In this document: positions 1 to 8,850 of the stretch, in pieces
How positions within the stretch are numbered: the first letter of the stretch is position 1
How the letters are laid out: each line of letters opens with the position of its first letter
Assembly: GCF_900103255.1 (NCBI RefSeq)
Contig: NZ_FMWS01000031.1
Span: 24,290-60,673, forward strand
Length of the DNA stretch: 36,384 nt
Reading direction: 5' to 3'
From: Gilliamella bombi
GTDB lineage: Bacteria; Pseudomonadota; Gammaproteobacteria; Enterobacterales; Orbaceae
Notes under the pieces: generated by a model
What the model was told of the DNA's origin: nothing
The model's input: only the letters and a program-made list of their open reading frames with translations
Databases searched by the model: none
Translations under genes and position numbers: made by a program

Positions 1-332
1 TTATCGACCCGTATTTTTAATGGATACCCATGATATTCGGCCAGTTTATCTAAGTAACGGGTAATCCTTCCTGCTGGTAAGCTTACTGCAATATCAATCC
101 CTAACGCCTCACGATTAAAGTCATCGATGACATTGAATGTCCTAAAGCGACGTTGATTACGACTACTGTCACTCATAAAATCCATTGACCAACATTCACC
201 TTGTTTATTAGAAATATGATAACTTTTCTGGTGTTCGAAATGAAATACGCTTCTATGTTTTATTCTGAGGTTAAGCCTTAACTCACAATATACTCGATAA
301 ACACGTCTATTTATCCATTTATAATCAAGCTA
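1..332 (-). pseudogene. IS3-family transposase (OrfB) fragment
   Basis: Read on the minus strand from about 332 down to the window edge, one frame encodes an IS3-type OrfB segment with RRVYRVYCELRLNLRIK, WSMDFMSDS and FNVIDDFNREALGID. The second and third match the start of the DDE integrase core (first Asp in WSMDF, second in the VIDDFNRE block). An in-frame TAG at about 331-333 cuts the frame from a further short open stretch upstream (reading DCNDSVNW), so the N-terminal half with the helix-turn-helix region is missing or scrambled. The C-terminal part runs off the window. OrfB normally needs OrfA and a frameshift to make transposase; no intact OrfA lies next to it here. I read it as an inactive remnant. 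The family call is from motif recall. Confidence 0.8.
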
Positions 333-658
333 CCAATTTACAGAATCATTACAATCCGATACTGAAATATTAAAAATTTGATTAATATTTTCCATAATTC
401 TTTATATTCAATTTGATTTTTTTGATAAAAATCGACGATATCATCTACTACATTTTTACCAAAACATAACTTATCTTTTTCTTATTCTTTAAATCAATTT
501 TGATTGGTAGTATATTATGATCGGTTTTACAGATCGATTAAATAGCGCACGATAGCTAAAACCTATATCAATTGATGTTACTGATCGTTGAAATCTTTCA
601 AATATTTTTAAAAAGTAATAAGTTATAGTAAATTTAAATAATGAAAGGAGTGTAAATA

Positions 659-835
659 ATGTGCAAAAATATCAAGCAAAAAATTTTAAGAATTAAAGAA
701 TTAAAATCAAAAACAGGGCTACTCACAAAAAAAGAAATATTTGAACTAAATAGCTTAATAAAAGAGCTTAAAGAATTGTTAAGGGTAAAATTACAAGAAC
801 AACAAGATATTGACTTCATTATTGATATTTATTAG
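659..835 (+). CDS. small hypothetical lysine/leucine-rich protein, 58 aa
   Basis: An ATG at 659 is preceded by AAAGGAG with 8 bases between, one of the better ribosome binding sites in the window. The 58-residue product is highly charged, rich in Lys, Glu, Leu and Ile, and its middle (about residues 8-48) looks like one or two amphipathic helices that could form a coiled coil. It ends in a short acidic/hydrophobic tail (DIDFIIDIY). No signal peptide or membrane segment is visible. A GC-rich hairpin about 65 bp downstream could end the transcript. It lies between two decayed IS3 pieces, so it may be an orphaned small gene or a leftover of a larger locus. I do not recognise a family and assign no function. 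The opposite strand is open over the same stretch but has no ribosome binding site. Confidence 0.5.
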   Translation: MCKNIKQKILRIKELKSKTGLLTKKEIFELNSLIKELKELLRVKLQEQQDIDFIIDIY

Positions 836-900
836 TTTTTTTAGGAAACCTACTTACATCAACATCAACCAAAAACTAAAATACAATAAAACGAATAAAA

Positions 901-930
901 AGGGGAACTAAAAGCTCCCCCCCTTTATTA
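901..930 (+). terminator. GC-rich hairpin, probable terminator of the small ORF
   Basis: AGGGGAACT and AGCTCCCC form an imperfect stem (four G-C pairs, A-T, one mismatch, then C-G and T-A) followed by CCCTTTATTA. It stands out in a very AT-rich stretch. The T-run is short, so this is a moderate call. Confidence 0.45.
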
Positions 931-988
931 TAACTATCTTCTAAAAAGTAGAAAATTGTCTATAATAAAAGTAAAAGAGAATTTGAAT

Positions 989-1362
989 ATGAAAAAGGTG
1001 ATAAGCACCAAATCGTACCGATATTAAAAAAGTTAAAGCACGTTTCTCAATTAAAGCGCTTTGCCTCAAATAAGATATGGGGTATTCAACTTTTTATAAA
1101 TGGAGGAAAAATACGATGATCTAGAAATTTCGGATATCAGATGTTTAAAAGAGTTAGAAGCGAAAAATCTCAAGCCTAAACGAATGTTTGCAAAATTACA
1201 GCTTCAAGAAGAAATCAGAACAAAAACGTGGACAAAATAGCTACAGCCTATTCAATCTATTTCAATTACCATGAGCTGTATATGTATATTGTGAGATTAA
1301 TTCACTGTGCTTACTATTATCATCCTAAATAATCAAATAATCTGATGATTATATCGATATTA
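989..1362 (+). mobile_element. decayed IS3-family element (OrfA plus start of OrfB)
   Basis: Pieces of an IS3 OrfA appear in shifting frames on the plus strand. An ATGAAAAAG start at 989 is followed by HQIVPILKKLKH, then GYSTFYKWRK, then after a one-base frameshift KYDDLEISDIRCLKELEAKN and KPKRMFAKLQ, ending at a TAG at 1238-1240. This is the usual OrfA order: helix-turn-helix, then the leucine-zipper-like ELE..N..LK..(Y/F)A.L segment. Directly after, about 1270-1362, another frame gives HCAYYYHPK and NLMIISILS, like the beginning of OrfB (SR.AYYY.P). At least two frameshifts and several stops make it non-functional. No clear terminal inverted repeat was found, so the ends are approximate. 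It could belong to the same element as the minus-strand fragment at the window start, later rearranged; that is inference. Confidence 0.7.
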
Positions 1363-1561
1363 AGTAATTCGAAATTATATTATAACAACATCTTTATGCT
1401 TTTTATTTTCTTTTTATTCAAAGATAAACAGCCCTCTAGCCGATATTATGAAAAATATTTATTTGTATATGATTAATATATCAAAAAACAGCTTATCGTC
1501 TATCTATTTGAATAAATAATATTTTACTAGTTCCCTAAAGTTCTTCTGGTCGCCATTTCGG

Positions 1562-1589
1562 TTGAATCCCAATATAATTCTAGTATACT
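1562..1589 (+). promoter_or_regulatory. candidate sigma-70 promoter of serS
   Basis: TTGAAT (1562-1567), a 16-bp spacer and TATACT (1584-1589) resemble a sigma-70 promoter, giving a leader of about 110 nt before serS. A second -10-like TATAAT lies at 1651-1656 inside a small palindrome (TTCTATAATAGAA) and could be an alternative start. Confidence 0.45.
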
Positions 1590-1696
1590 AAGCTAACAAA
1601 TTTTAATATCGGTAAATTAATCTACTTTTTAATTTATATGTTCTGTTTTCTATAATAGAATAACGATAAAGTAGAAAGATATTCCCTAGTTAATAA

Positions 1697-3001
<1,305 letters not shown>

Positions 3002-3018
3002 CTTACATTATCTTAGAG

Positions 3019-3048
3019 AATAGCGCTATCTATTAGCGCTATTTTTTT
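3019..3048 (+). terminator. intrinsic terminator of serS
   Basis: Perfect 10-bp stem AATAGCGCTA / TAGCGCTATT with a 5-base loop, running into a seven-T tract. It separates serS from the next plus-strand gene. Confidence 0.85.
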
Positions 3049-3067
3049 ATTAATAAAGGTGAAAAAA

Positions 3068-3964
3068 ATGATAAAAGGTGTAGCGCTTTCAATACTGGCA
3101 TCATGTCTATTTGGGTTACTGTATTACTACCCAGTTTTGTTACACTCCTTATCTGTTGTTGATATTTTTTGTTGGCGATTACTAACTTCATTTCCTGCAA
3201 TAGTTATATTAATCATTGCTGGAAAACAGTGGTCAGTTATAACTGCACTTTTTAGACGAATAAAACAACAACCACTTTTTTTATTGGGGTTATTATTTTC
3301 TTCTGTTTTGCTCACAATACAGATGATGATTTTTATTTGGGCACCACTTAACGGACATGGGTTATCAGCATCGCTAGGTTATTTTTTATTGCCACTAGCA
3401 ATGGTGATTTCTGGGCAAATTTTTTATAAAGAAAAGCTCAGCTTCTTGCAAAAAATAGCTGTTGCACTTGCAGTATTAGGCGTTGCCATTGAAATTTACA
3501 TCACTGGTGCTTTCTCATGGGAAACCGCTGTTATTGCTTTGGGGTATCCAATCTACTTTATGACAAGGCGCAAATTGCGAATAGATGGCATTGTGGGCAC
3601 GTTTTCTGACTTTTTCTTTATCTTCCTAGGGTGCCTTATATATTGTGCCTTAAATTATCGTTTAGACAAAATAATTAGTGATCTTTCTCATTTCCCGATT
3701 TACATACCAACCTTGGGGATCATCACGGCTATTGCTTTTGCAATCTATTTTGTTGCAAGTCGCTTACTGCCCATGGGATTATTTGGTTTATTAGGATATG
3801 TAGAGCCAGTACTACTAACAGTTATTTCTATACTGTTTTTGCATGAGAAAGTTTCATCAGAACATATTGTATCATATGGATTTATTTGGTTATCTGTCTG
3901 CATTCTAGCTTTTGAGGGTGGGATTTTTGTTATACGTGCAATAAAACGAAAAAGATTACAATAG
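3068..3964 (+). CDS. EamA/RarD-family inner-membrane permease
   Basis: A 298-residue, almost entirely hydrophobic protein with about ten predicted membrane spans in two EamA repeats, the layout of the drug/metabolite transporter superfamily. The segment FIWAPLNGHGLSASLGYFLLPLAMV around residues 97-121 mirrors RarD (FIWA.N.H...ASLGYF..PL), and the C-terminal half keeps the G..Y..P.L....FL.EK pattern. RarD proteins were named from chloramphenicol sensitivity, but their substrate is not settled; amino-acid or metabolite export is usual for the superfamily, so no substrate is assigned. The frame also allows a GTG at 3059, but AAGGTG sits 6 bases before the ATG at 3068, which I prefer. It shares a convergent terminator with pflA. 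Family call is firm, function is not. Confidence 0.85.
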   Translation: MIKGVALSILASCLFGLLYYYPVLLHSLSVVDIFCWRLLTSFPAIVILIIAGKQWSVITALFRRIKQQPLFLLGLLFSSVLLTIQMMIFIWAPLNGHGLSASLGYFLLPLAMVISGQIFYKEKLSFLQKIAVALAVLGVAIEIYITGAFSWETAVIALGYPIYFMTRRKLRIDGIVGTFSDFFFIFLGCLIYCALNYRLDKIISDLSHFPIYIPTLGIITAIAFAIYFVASRLLPMGLFGLLGYVEPVLLTVISILFLHEKVSSEHIVSYGFIWLSVCILAFEGGIFVIRAIKRKRLQ

Positions 3965-3970
3965 ATACAA

Positions 3971-3996
3971 AAGAGGCACAATTGAATGCGCCTCTT
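3971..3996. terminator. shared hairpin between convergent permease and pflA genes
   Basis: AAGAGGC and GCCTCTT form a 7-bp stem, extendable inward by C-G and A-T pairs, lying 6 bp past the permease stop and 17 bp past the pflA stop. Flanking runs are A-rich on one side and T-poor on the other, so it may serve both strands weakly. Confidence 0.6.
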
Positions 3997-4013
3997 ATCA
4001 AACAATCTATCAA

Positions 4014-4793
4014 CTATTTACTAAATGTAACATAATGACCATAGCTTTCTAAAATACCTTGGATCCTATCAAGGGTTTCTCTTGGTGGAGCCTCAACGCC
4101 TTCCAACTTATATTTATCACCAATCGTATCCCATTTATAAGCACCTAGTTTATGATAAGCAAGTAATTCTACACGCTCAATATTATCCATCCCCTCAATA
4201 AATTTACCAAGCAGATGTGCTGAATTATCATCATCAGTCCACCCAGGAACAACAACATAACGTATCCAAGTTCGCTTATTAATTTTTTGCAAATATTTAG
4301 CAAACTCAAGAACTCGTTTATTTGGTACTCCAACTAATTTTTGATGAATTTCATCATTAACTTGCTTTAAATCAAGCATGACCAAATCTGTTACTTCTAA
4401 AAGTTCATCAACAACATGGTCGAGCTGCCTTGCATAACCATTAGTATCCAAACAAGTACTAATGCCTTCTTGATGACAAGCTCTAAACCATTGAGTAACA
4501 AACTCAGCTTGTAACGTAGCCTCACCGCCCGAAGCTGTCACACCACCACCATTAGGCATAATAAAACTTTTGTAAGAAACAATTTCTTTCATAAGCTCAT
4601 CAACGGTGACCTCTCGGCCAGCTTTTAAATCCCATGTATCACGATTATGGCAATACAAGCAACGCATTAAGCAACCTTGAAAAAAAACAATAAAACGAAT
4701 CCCTGGACCATCAACAGTACCAAAGGATTCAAAAGAGTGGATACGGCCTTTAATAGGCGAATTAGTTGTCATAATAATATTTTGTTGTTCCAT
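4014..4793 (-). CDS. pflA: pyruvate formate-lyase 1-activating enzyme
   Basis: Radical SAM enzyme that makes the glycyl radical on PflB, so PFL can cleave pyruvate anaerobically. From the start used here, the CX3CX2C cluster motif is C41-C45-C48 (GCLMRCLYC), the ligands of the 4Fe-4S cluster that binds S-adenosylmethionine. The [10 protein letters not shown] block follows at about 85-95, and DLVMLDLKQ and IRYVVVPGW are conserved further on. E. coli PflA is 246 residues and begins just before GRIHSFES; this frame stays open upstream to a GTG at 4880. I chose the ATG at 4793 (259 aa) because CGAGA lies 6-10 bases before it. The ATG at 4772 (252 aa) matches the family length better but has no ribosome binding site. 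It sits about 250 bp downstream of pflB behind a terminator and has its own promoter candidate with an FNR-like box. Confidence 0.95.
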   Translation of the reverse strand: MEQQNIIMTTNSPIKGRIHSFESFGTVDGPGIRFIVFFQGCLMRCLYCHNRDTWDLKAGREVTVDELMKEIVSYKSFIMPNGGGVTASGGEATLQAEFVTQWFRACHQEGISTCLDTNGYARQLDHVVDELLEVTDLVMLDLKQVNDEIHQKLVGVPNKRVLEFAKYLQKINKRTWIRYVVVPGWTDDDNSAHLLGKFIEGMDNIERVELLAYHKLGAYKWDTIGDKYKLEGVEAPPRETLDRIQGILESYGHYVTFSK

Positions 4794-4882
4794 AGATAAT
4801 CTCGAATCATTGCTCATATGACTTTTTAATAATTTTAACTCCACTACCGTCAAACTTAAACCAATAGTATTAATCGTCACGA

Positions 4883-4918
4883 ATTATATTTTGATTAATT
4901 ATACTGGATAAATATCAA
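4883..4918 (-). promoter_or_regulatory. FNR-like box and -10 element upstream of pflA
   Basis: On the minus strand TTGATATTTATCCA (4918-4905) matches the FNR consensus TTGATNNNNATCAA at 9 of 10 fixed positions. A perfect TATAAT (4888-4883) follows 16 bp later. A class II FNR promoter would have about 22 bp between box and -10, so the site is 6 bp too close for the textbook layout. Either the real -10 is elsewhere or regulation differs. Confidence 0.5.
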
Positions 4919-4983
4919 CAATATTAAATTATTATCATCGTATTAATATTTAATTTAAAGATGGCAAAAATAATATTTGCACT

Positions 4984-5016
4984 GATAAAAAAATAGCGCC
5001 TTTAAAGACGCTATTT
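4984..5016 (-). terminator. intrinsic terminator of pflB
   Basis: Read on the minus strand, AAATAGCG and CGCTATTT form an 8-bp stem (plus one C-G pair past a mismatch), followed by a seven-T run. It lies 25 bp beyond the pflB stop. Confidence 0.85.
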
Positions 5017-5040
5017 CGATTAAGTTAACAATTAACTAAA

Positions 5041-7323
5041 TTACATTTTTTGTGTAAATGTACGGTTAATTACGTCATTTTGTTGTTCTTTAGTTAATGA
5101 GTTGAAACGCACCGCATATCCAGAAACACGAATAGTTAATTGTGGATATTTTTCAGGATGTTCCATCGCATCTAATAATGTATCACGATTTAATACATTA
5201 ACATTTAGATGTTGACCACCTTCTACTGTAGCTTCGTGATGGAAATAACCATCCATTAAACCAGCTAAGTTGCGTTTACGCACATCATCATCTTTACCTA
5301 ATGCATTTGGAACGATAGAGAAAGTATAAGAAATACCATCTTTAGCATAAGCAAATGGAAGTTTAGCAACAGATGTTAATGAAGCTACCGCACCTTTTTG
5401 GTCACGACCGTGCATTGGGTTGGCACCTGGTCCAAATGGCGCACCAGCACGACGTCCGTCTGGAGTATTACCTGTTTTCTTACCATAAACAACGTTTGAT
5501 GTAATGGTTAATACAGATTGTGTAGGTGTTGCATTACGATAAGTTTTAAGTTTTTGAATTTTCTTCATAAAACGTTCAACTAAATCAACAGCGATATCAT
5601 CAACTCGTGGATCGTTATTACCAAATTGTGGATATTCACCTTCAATTTCAAAGTCAGTAGCTAAACCATCTTCATCACGAATTGCTTTTACTTTTGCATA
5701 CTTAATCGCAGAAAGAGAGTCAGCTGCAACTGAAAGACCAGCAATACCACATGCCATAGTACGAATAACATCACGATCATGAAGCGCCATTAATGATGCT
5801 TCATAGCTGTATTTATCGTGCATATAGTGAATAGCATTTAATGCAGTTACGTATTGTTTTGCTAACCAATCCATAAAGTGGTCTAAACGAGCAAACACTG
5901 TATCAAAATCTAAATATTCATCAGTGATTGGAGCCTCTTTAGGACCAACTTGCATTTTTAATTTTTCATCCACACCGCCGTTGATTGCGTATAGTAGAGT
6001 TTTAGCAAGGTTTGCACGCGCACCAAAGAATTGCATTTGTTTACCAACAATCATTGGGCTTACACAACATGCAATAGCATAGTCATCATTGTTAAAGTCA
6101 GGACGCATTAAATCATCATTTTCATATTGTAATGATGATGTATCGATAGATACTTTTGATGCGAACTCTTTAAATCCACTTGGTAATTTTTCAGACCAAA
6201 GGATTGTCATATTAGGTTCTGGAGATGGACCCATTGTATATAAAGTATTTAAGAAACGGAAAGAAGTCTTAGTAACTAATGTACGACCGTCAACACCCAT
6301 ACCAGCGATAGATTCAGTTGCCCAAATTGGGTCACCAGAGAATAATTCATCATATTCTGGCGTACGTAAGAAACGAACCATACGTAACTTCATAACAAAA
6401 TGGTCAACAATTTCTTGAGCATCTTTTTCTGTAATTAAACCAGCTTCAAGATCGCGTTGGAAGTAAATATCAAAGAAAGTCGAAGTACGACCTAATGACA
6501 TTGCAGCACCATTTTGTGATTTAACCGCAGCTAAATAACCAAAATATGTCCATTGAACTGCTTCTTGTGCAGTTTTTGCTGGGGCAGAAATATCGAAGCC
6601 GTATTTAGCTGCCATTTCTTTAATTTGGCCAAGTGCACGATGTTGTTCAGCAATTTCTTCACGACGTTGCATAATCATTGGAAGATCAACACCGTTTTCG
6701 AAATCAGCTTGTAGTGAATTGAATTGTGCAAATTTATCTTGCATTAAGTAGTCGATACCGTAGAGCGCAACACGACGGTAGTCACCAATAATACGACCAC
6801 GGCCATAAGCATCAGGAAGACCTGTAATAACACCTGATTTACGACAACGAAGAATATCTGGAGTATAAATATCGAAAACACCTTGGTTATGAGTTTTACG
6901 ATATTCAGTAAAGATTTTTTTGACTAAAGGATCAAGCGTTCTGTTATAAGCTTTACATGAATTCTCGATCATTTTGATACCACCAAACGGAATAATTGCA
7001 CGTTTTAATGGTTTTTCAGTTTGTAAGCCAACAATTTTTTCTAAATCTTTTTCAATATAACCTGCATCATGAGCAGTAATTGTCGAAATAACACTTGTAT
7101 CAAAATCCACAGGGGCATGGGTAGCATTTTCAATTTTAATGCCTTCCATTACTTTATCCCATAACTTAGTTGTGGCTTCAGTTGCGCCAGCTAAGAAAGA
7201 CTCATCGCCCTCATATGGCGTGTAGTTTTTTTGAATAAAATCGCGGACATTAACATTATTTTGCCAATCACCATCTTTAAATCCTTTCCAAGCTGCTGCT
7301 TGTACTTCGTTTAAATTACTCAT
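5041..7323 (-). CDS. pflB: formate C-acetyltransferase (pyruvate formate-lyase)
   Basis: Cytosolic glycyl-radical enzyme that converts pyruvate and CoA to acetyl-CoA and formate without oxygen. The 760-residue product equals E. coli PflB in length and is near-identical over long blocks. Visible catalytic parts are the adjacent cysteines in [12 protein letters not shown] (about 419-420) and the radical glycine in RVSGYAVRF near the C-terminus (about 735). The frame extends to a GTG at 7332, but the ATG at 7323 has GAGGTG 6 bases upstream and gives the standard MSNLNE start. It is the second gene of focA-pflB, 67 bp after focA with a hairpin between, and ends in a strong terminator. Together with formate export it points to mixed-acid fermentation in a low-oxygen niche. 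Confidence 0.98.
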   Translation of the reverse strand: MSNLNEVQAAAWKGFKDGDWQNNVNVRDFIQKNYTPYEGDESFLAGATEATTKLWDKVMEGIKIENATHAPVDFDTSVISTITAHDAGYIEKDLEKIVGLQTEKPLKRAIIPFGGIKMIENSCKAYNRTLDPLVKKIFTEYRKTHNQGVFDIYTPDILRCRKSGVITGLPDAYGRGRIIGDYRRVALYGIDYLMQDKFAQFNSLQADFENGVDLPMIMQRREEIAEQHRALGQIKEMAAKYGFDISAPAKTAQEAVQWTYFGYLAAVKSQNGAAMSLGRTSTFFDIYFQRDLEAGLITEKDAQEIVDHFVMKLRMVRFLRTPEYDELFSGDPIWATESIAGMGVDGRTLVTKTSFRFLNTLYTMGPSPEPNMTILWSEKLPSGFKEFASKVSIDTSSLQYENDDLMRPDFNNDDYAIACCVSPMIVGKQMQFFGARANLAKTLLYAINGGVDEKLKMQVGPKEAPITDEYLDFDTVFARLDHFMDWLAKQYVTALNAIHYMHDKYSYEASLMALHDRDVIRTMACGIAGLSVAADSLSAIKYAKVKAIRDEDGLATDFEIEGEYPQFGNNDPRVDDIAVDLVERFMKKIQKLKTYRNATPTQSVLTITSNVVYGKKTGNTPDGRRAGAPFGPGANPMHGRDQKGAVASLTSVAKLPFAYAKDGISYTFSIVPNALGKDDDVRKRNLAGLMDGYFHHEATVEGGQHLNVNVLNRDTLLDAMEHPEKYPQLTIRVSGYAVRFNSLTKEQQNDVINRTFTQKM

Positions 7324-7352
7324 AATTTTCACCTCAGGTTTACAAAAATAAC

Positions 7353-7382
7353 TATTTACCCTATTACATATGAGGGTAAATA
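7353..7382 (-). other. stem-loop between focA and pflB
   Basis: TATTTACCCT and AGGGTAAATA form a perfect 10-bp stem with a 10-base loop in the 67-bp gap. No T-run follows directly, so it is more likely an RNA-processing or stability element, or a weak attenuator, than a full terminator. Confidence 0.55.
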
Positions 7383-7390
7383 TTATAAAA

Positions 7391-8239
7391 TCAATGTGGC
7401 TTACGTAAATATAAAGCCCAATAAGGTAGTGCTACAGCTAAACCACCTAAAATATTCCCAATTGTAACTGGAATTAAATTTTTAAATACAAAATGCGATA
7501 CAGTTAACTCTTTAAATGCATCTGCCGACACACCAACTGCTTGCCAAAACTCAGGGGACGCAAAGTTCTTAATCACAATACCCATAGGAATCATAAACAT
7601 ATTTGCAATACTATGCTCAAAACCGCTGGCAACAAACATTGCAACAGGTAAAACCATAATTAGCATTTTATCAAGTAAGCTACGACCAGCGTAACTCAAC
7701 CAGGCGGCCAAACAGACCATTAGATTAGCTAAAAAGCCAAGACATACTGCCTCAATAAAGGTGTGATGTAATTTATGATCAGCGGTTTGTAAAATATTTA
7801 GTCCCCACAAACCATTGGCTACCATATACTGACCTGAAAACCAAATAACTGTAACAAACAGTATAGCACCAATAAAGTTACCAACATAGACCAAAATCCA
7901 ATTACGAATCATTTTAGTCCAGCCAATTTTATGGGTCATTTTAGGTAAAATGGTCAATACTGTTGAAGTAAATAAGTCAGAACCACAACAAACAACAAGC
8001 ATAAGTCCTAAAGAGAAACAAATACCGCCGACTAATTTTGCCAAACCAAAAGCAACGGTTGCTGTTCCGGTTGTTACGGTAATATAAAATACAAAAGCGA
8101 TAGAGATATAAACACCAGCAAGCATTGCGGATAAAATCGTACTACATGGGTGTTTGTTTACTTTGTAATTGCCAAGATCTTCAGCAATTTGGGTCATTTG
8201 TGCGGGAGAATATGAATCCACAAGTTTATTGGTACTCAA
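7391..8239 (-). CDS. focA: formate channel FocA
   Basis: Pentameric inner-membrane channel of the formate-nitrite transporter family, moving formate out during fermentation and back in at low pH. The 282-residue protein has the expected six membrane helices. The conserved gating histidine is H209 in [14 protein letters not shown], the same number as in E. coli, and T91 in SDLFTSTV matches the other gate residue. The start is a TTG at 8239: TGAGGA lies 7 bases upstream, the product begins [10 protein letters not shown], and no in-frame ATG occurs before the conserved region. It is the promoter-proximal gene of focA-pflB, as in enterobacteria. Low translation from TTG would fit the known need for far less FocA than PflB. 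Confidence 0.95.
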   Translation of the reverse strand: MSTNKLVDSYSPAQMTQIAEDLGNYKVNKHPCSTILSAMLAGVYISIAFVFYITVTTGTATVAFGLAKLVGGICFSLGLMLVVCCGSDLFTSTVLTILPKMTHKIGWTKMIRNWILVYVGNFIGAILFVTVIWFSGQYMVANGLWGLNILQTADHKLHHTFIEAVCLGFLANLMVCLAAWLSYAGRSLLDKMLIMVLPVAMFVASGFEHSIANMFMIPMGIVIKNFASPEFWQAVGVSADAFKELTVSHFVFKNLIPVTIGNILGGLAVALPYWALYLRKPH

Positions 8240-8279
8240 ACTAACATCCTCAAAAAAACTAGGGTTTTATGAGACGCAT

Positions 8280-8307
8280 AGTATACTCAAAATTTGAAGC
8301 AGATCAC
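8280..8307 (-). promoter_or_regulatory. focA promoter with CRP/FNR-family box
   Basis: Minus strand: TATACT (8285-8280) is a good -10, giving a leader of roughly 33 nt before focA. Just upstream GTGATCTGCTTCAA (8307-8294) matches the FNR consensus at 8 of 10 positions; with its flanks it also resembles a CRP half-site (CGTGATCT). It overlaps the -35 region, so which regulator uses it, and in which direction, is open. Confidence 0.45.
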
Positions 8308-8850
8308 GTTTTTTTTATTAAAAAACTTTAAAACCACAAAAATCCCTCATTATTAAAGAGGTTACTTATAGTAAAAATAGTGAATTAAAATTTTTAGGAA
8401 GATTTATACCTAGTGGGGAGCTAATCTTATTTAGAATCAACCTATCGGACGTGATTAAAATTAGCCATATTAACTTTGCCGTGCTATAAGCGTATTTTTT
8501 GCTCTAAAATCGTTCAGGTAGACTATTGATTTTATTTATTTTTTTATTTTAAATGAAATCAAACACTTATAGAATAGTTTTTTTATTACACTGGATTCTG
8601 CTTTTTAAGAAAAGCGCTTTTGTTATTTAATAATAACTTGTTAATAACAGCTAGTTAATAACAAAAGCGCAAGATTTTAATTTGTATCGATCAGAGCACT
8701 ATTTTGGCTTTCAGTCATTAAAGCGCAAAGCTCGCAGGCTTTTCCTGCTCAATACCTAACGCCTCAGAGGCTTGGTTCTTTGTTATATTATCCTTTATTT
8801 GCACCATAAACTATTCCTGAGCCTAAGGATTAAGAAATAAACACTAAAAT
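8308..8850. other. AT-rich intergenic region, no convincing gene
   Basis: About 540 bp between focA and the adhesin-like gene. It holds a weak hairpin at about 8344-8362 (CCTC / GAGG, followed on the minus strand by ATTTTTG) that could end transcription from the adhesin gene. It also holds a 14-bp inverted repeat (listed separately) and a slightly GC-richer patch at 8718-8807. That patch has two hairpins (GCAGG/CCTGC at 8734-8748, GCCTC/GAGGC at 8761-8771) and a 29-codon minus-strand ORF starting at 8807. I see nothing recognisable in 8363-8610. Confidence 0.4.
8614..8670. repeat. 14-bp perfect inverted repeat enclosing GTTAATAAC repeats
   Basis: GCGCTTTTGTTATT (8614-8627) is the exact reverse complement of AATAACAAAAGCGC (8657-8670). 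The 29-base loop carries GTTAATAAC twice (one copy overlapping the right arm), and GTTATT/AATAAC pairs nest inside. It lies in an intergenic accessory region with no nearby stop codon, so it is not an obvious terminator; it could be a protein-binding site, an RNA stem or a mobile-element end. Confidence 0.7.

Noticed and set aside
634-819. 61-aa minus-strand ORF
   Set aside because: Overlaps the plus-strand 58-aa ORF, which has a strong ribosome binding site; this one has none and its Phe/Ser/Leu-rich sequence is typical of antisense AT-rich DNA.
1540-1580. TTTCGGTTGAATCCC resembling a tRNA T-arm
   Set aside because: No matching acceptor, D-arm or anticodon arm could be built around it.
4794-4880. 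N-terminal extension of PflA from the GTG at 4880
   Set aside because: It would start about where the transcript itself is predicted to begin, and no PflA family member I know has such an extension.
6089-6418. 109-aa ORF antisense to pflB
   Set aside because: Shadow of a very conserved gene, no upstream signals.
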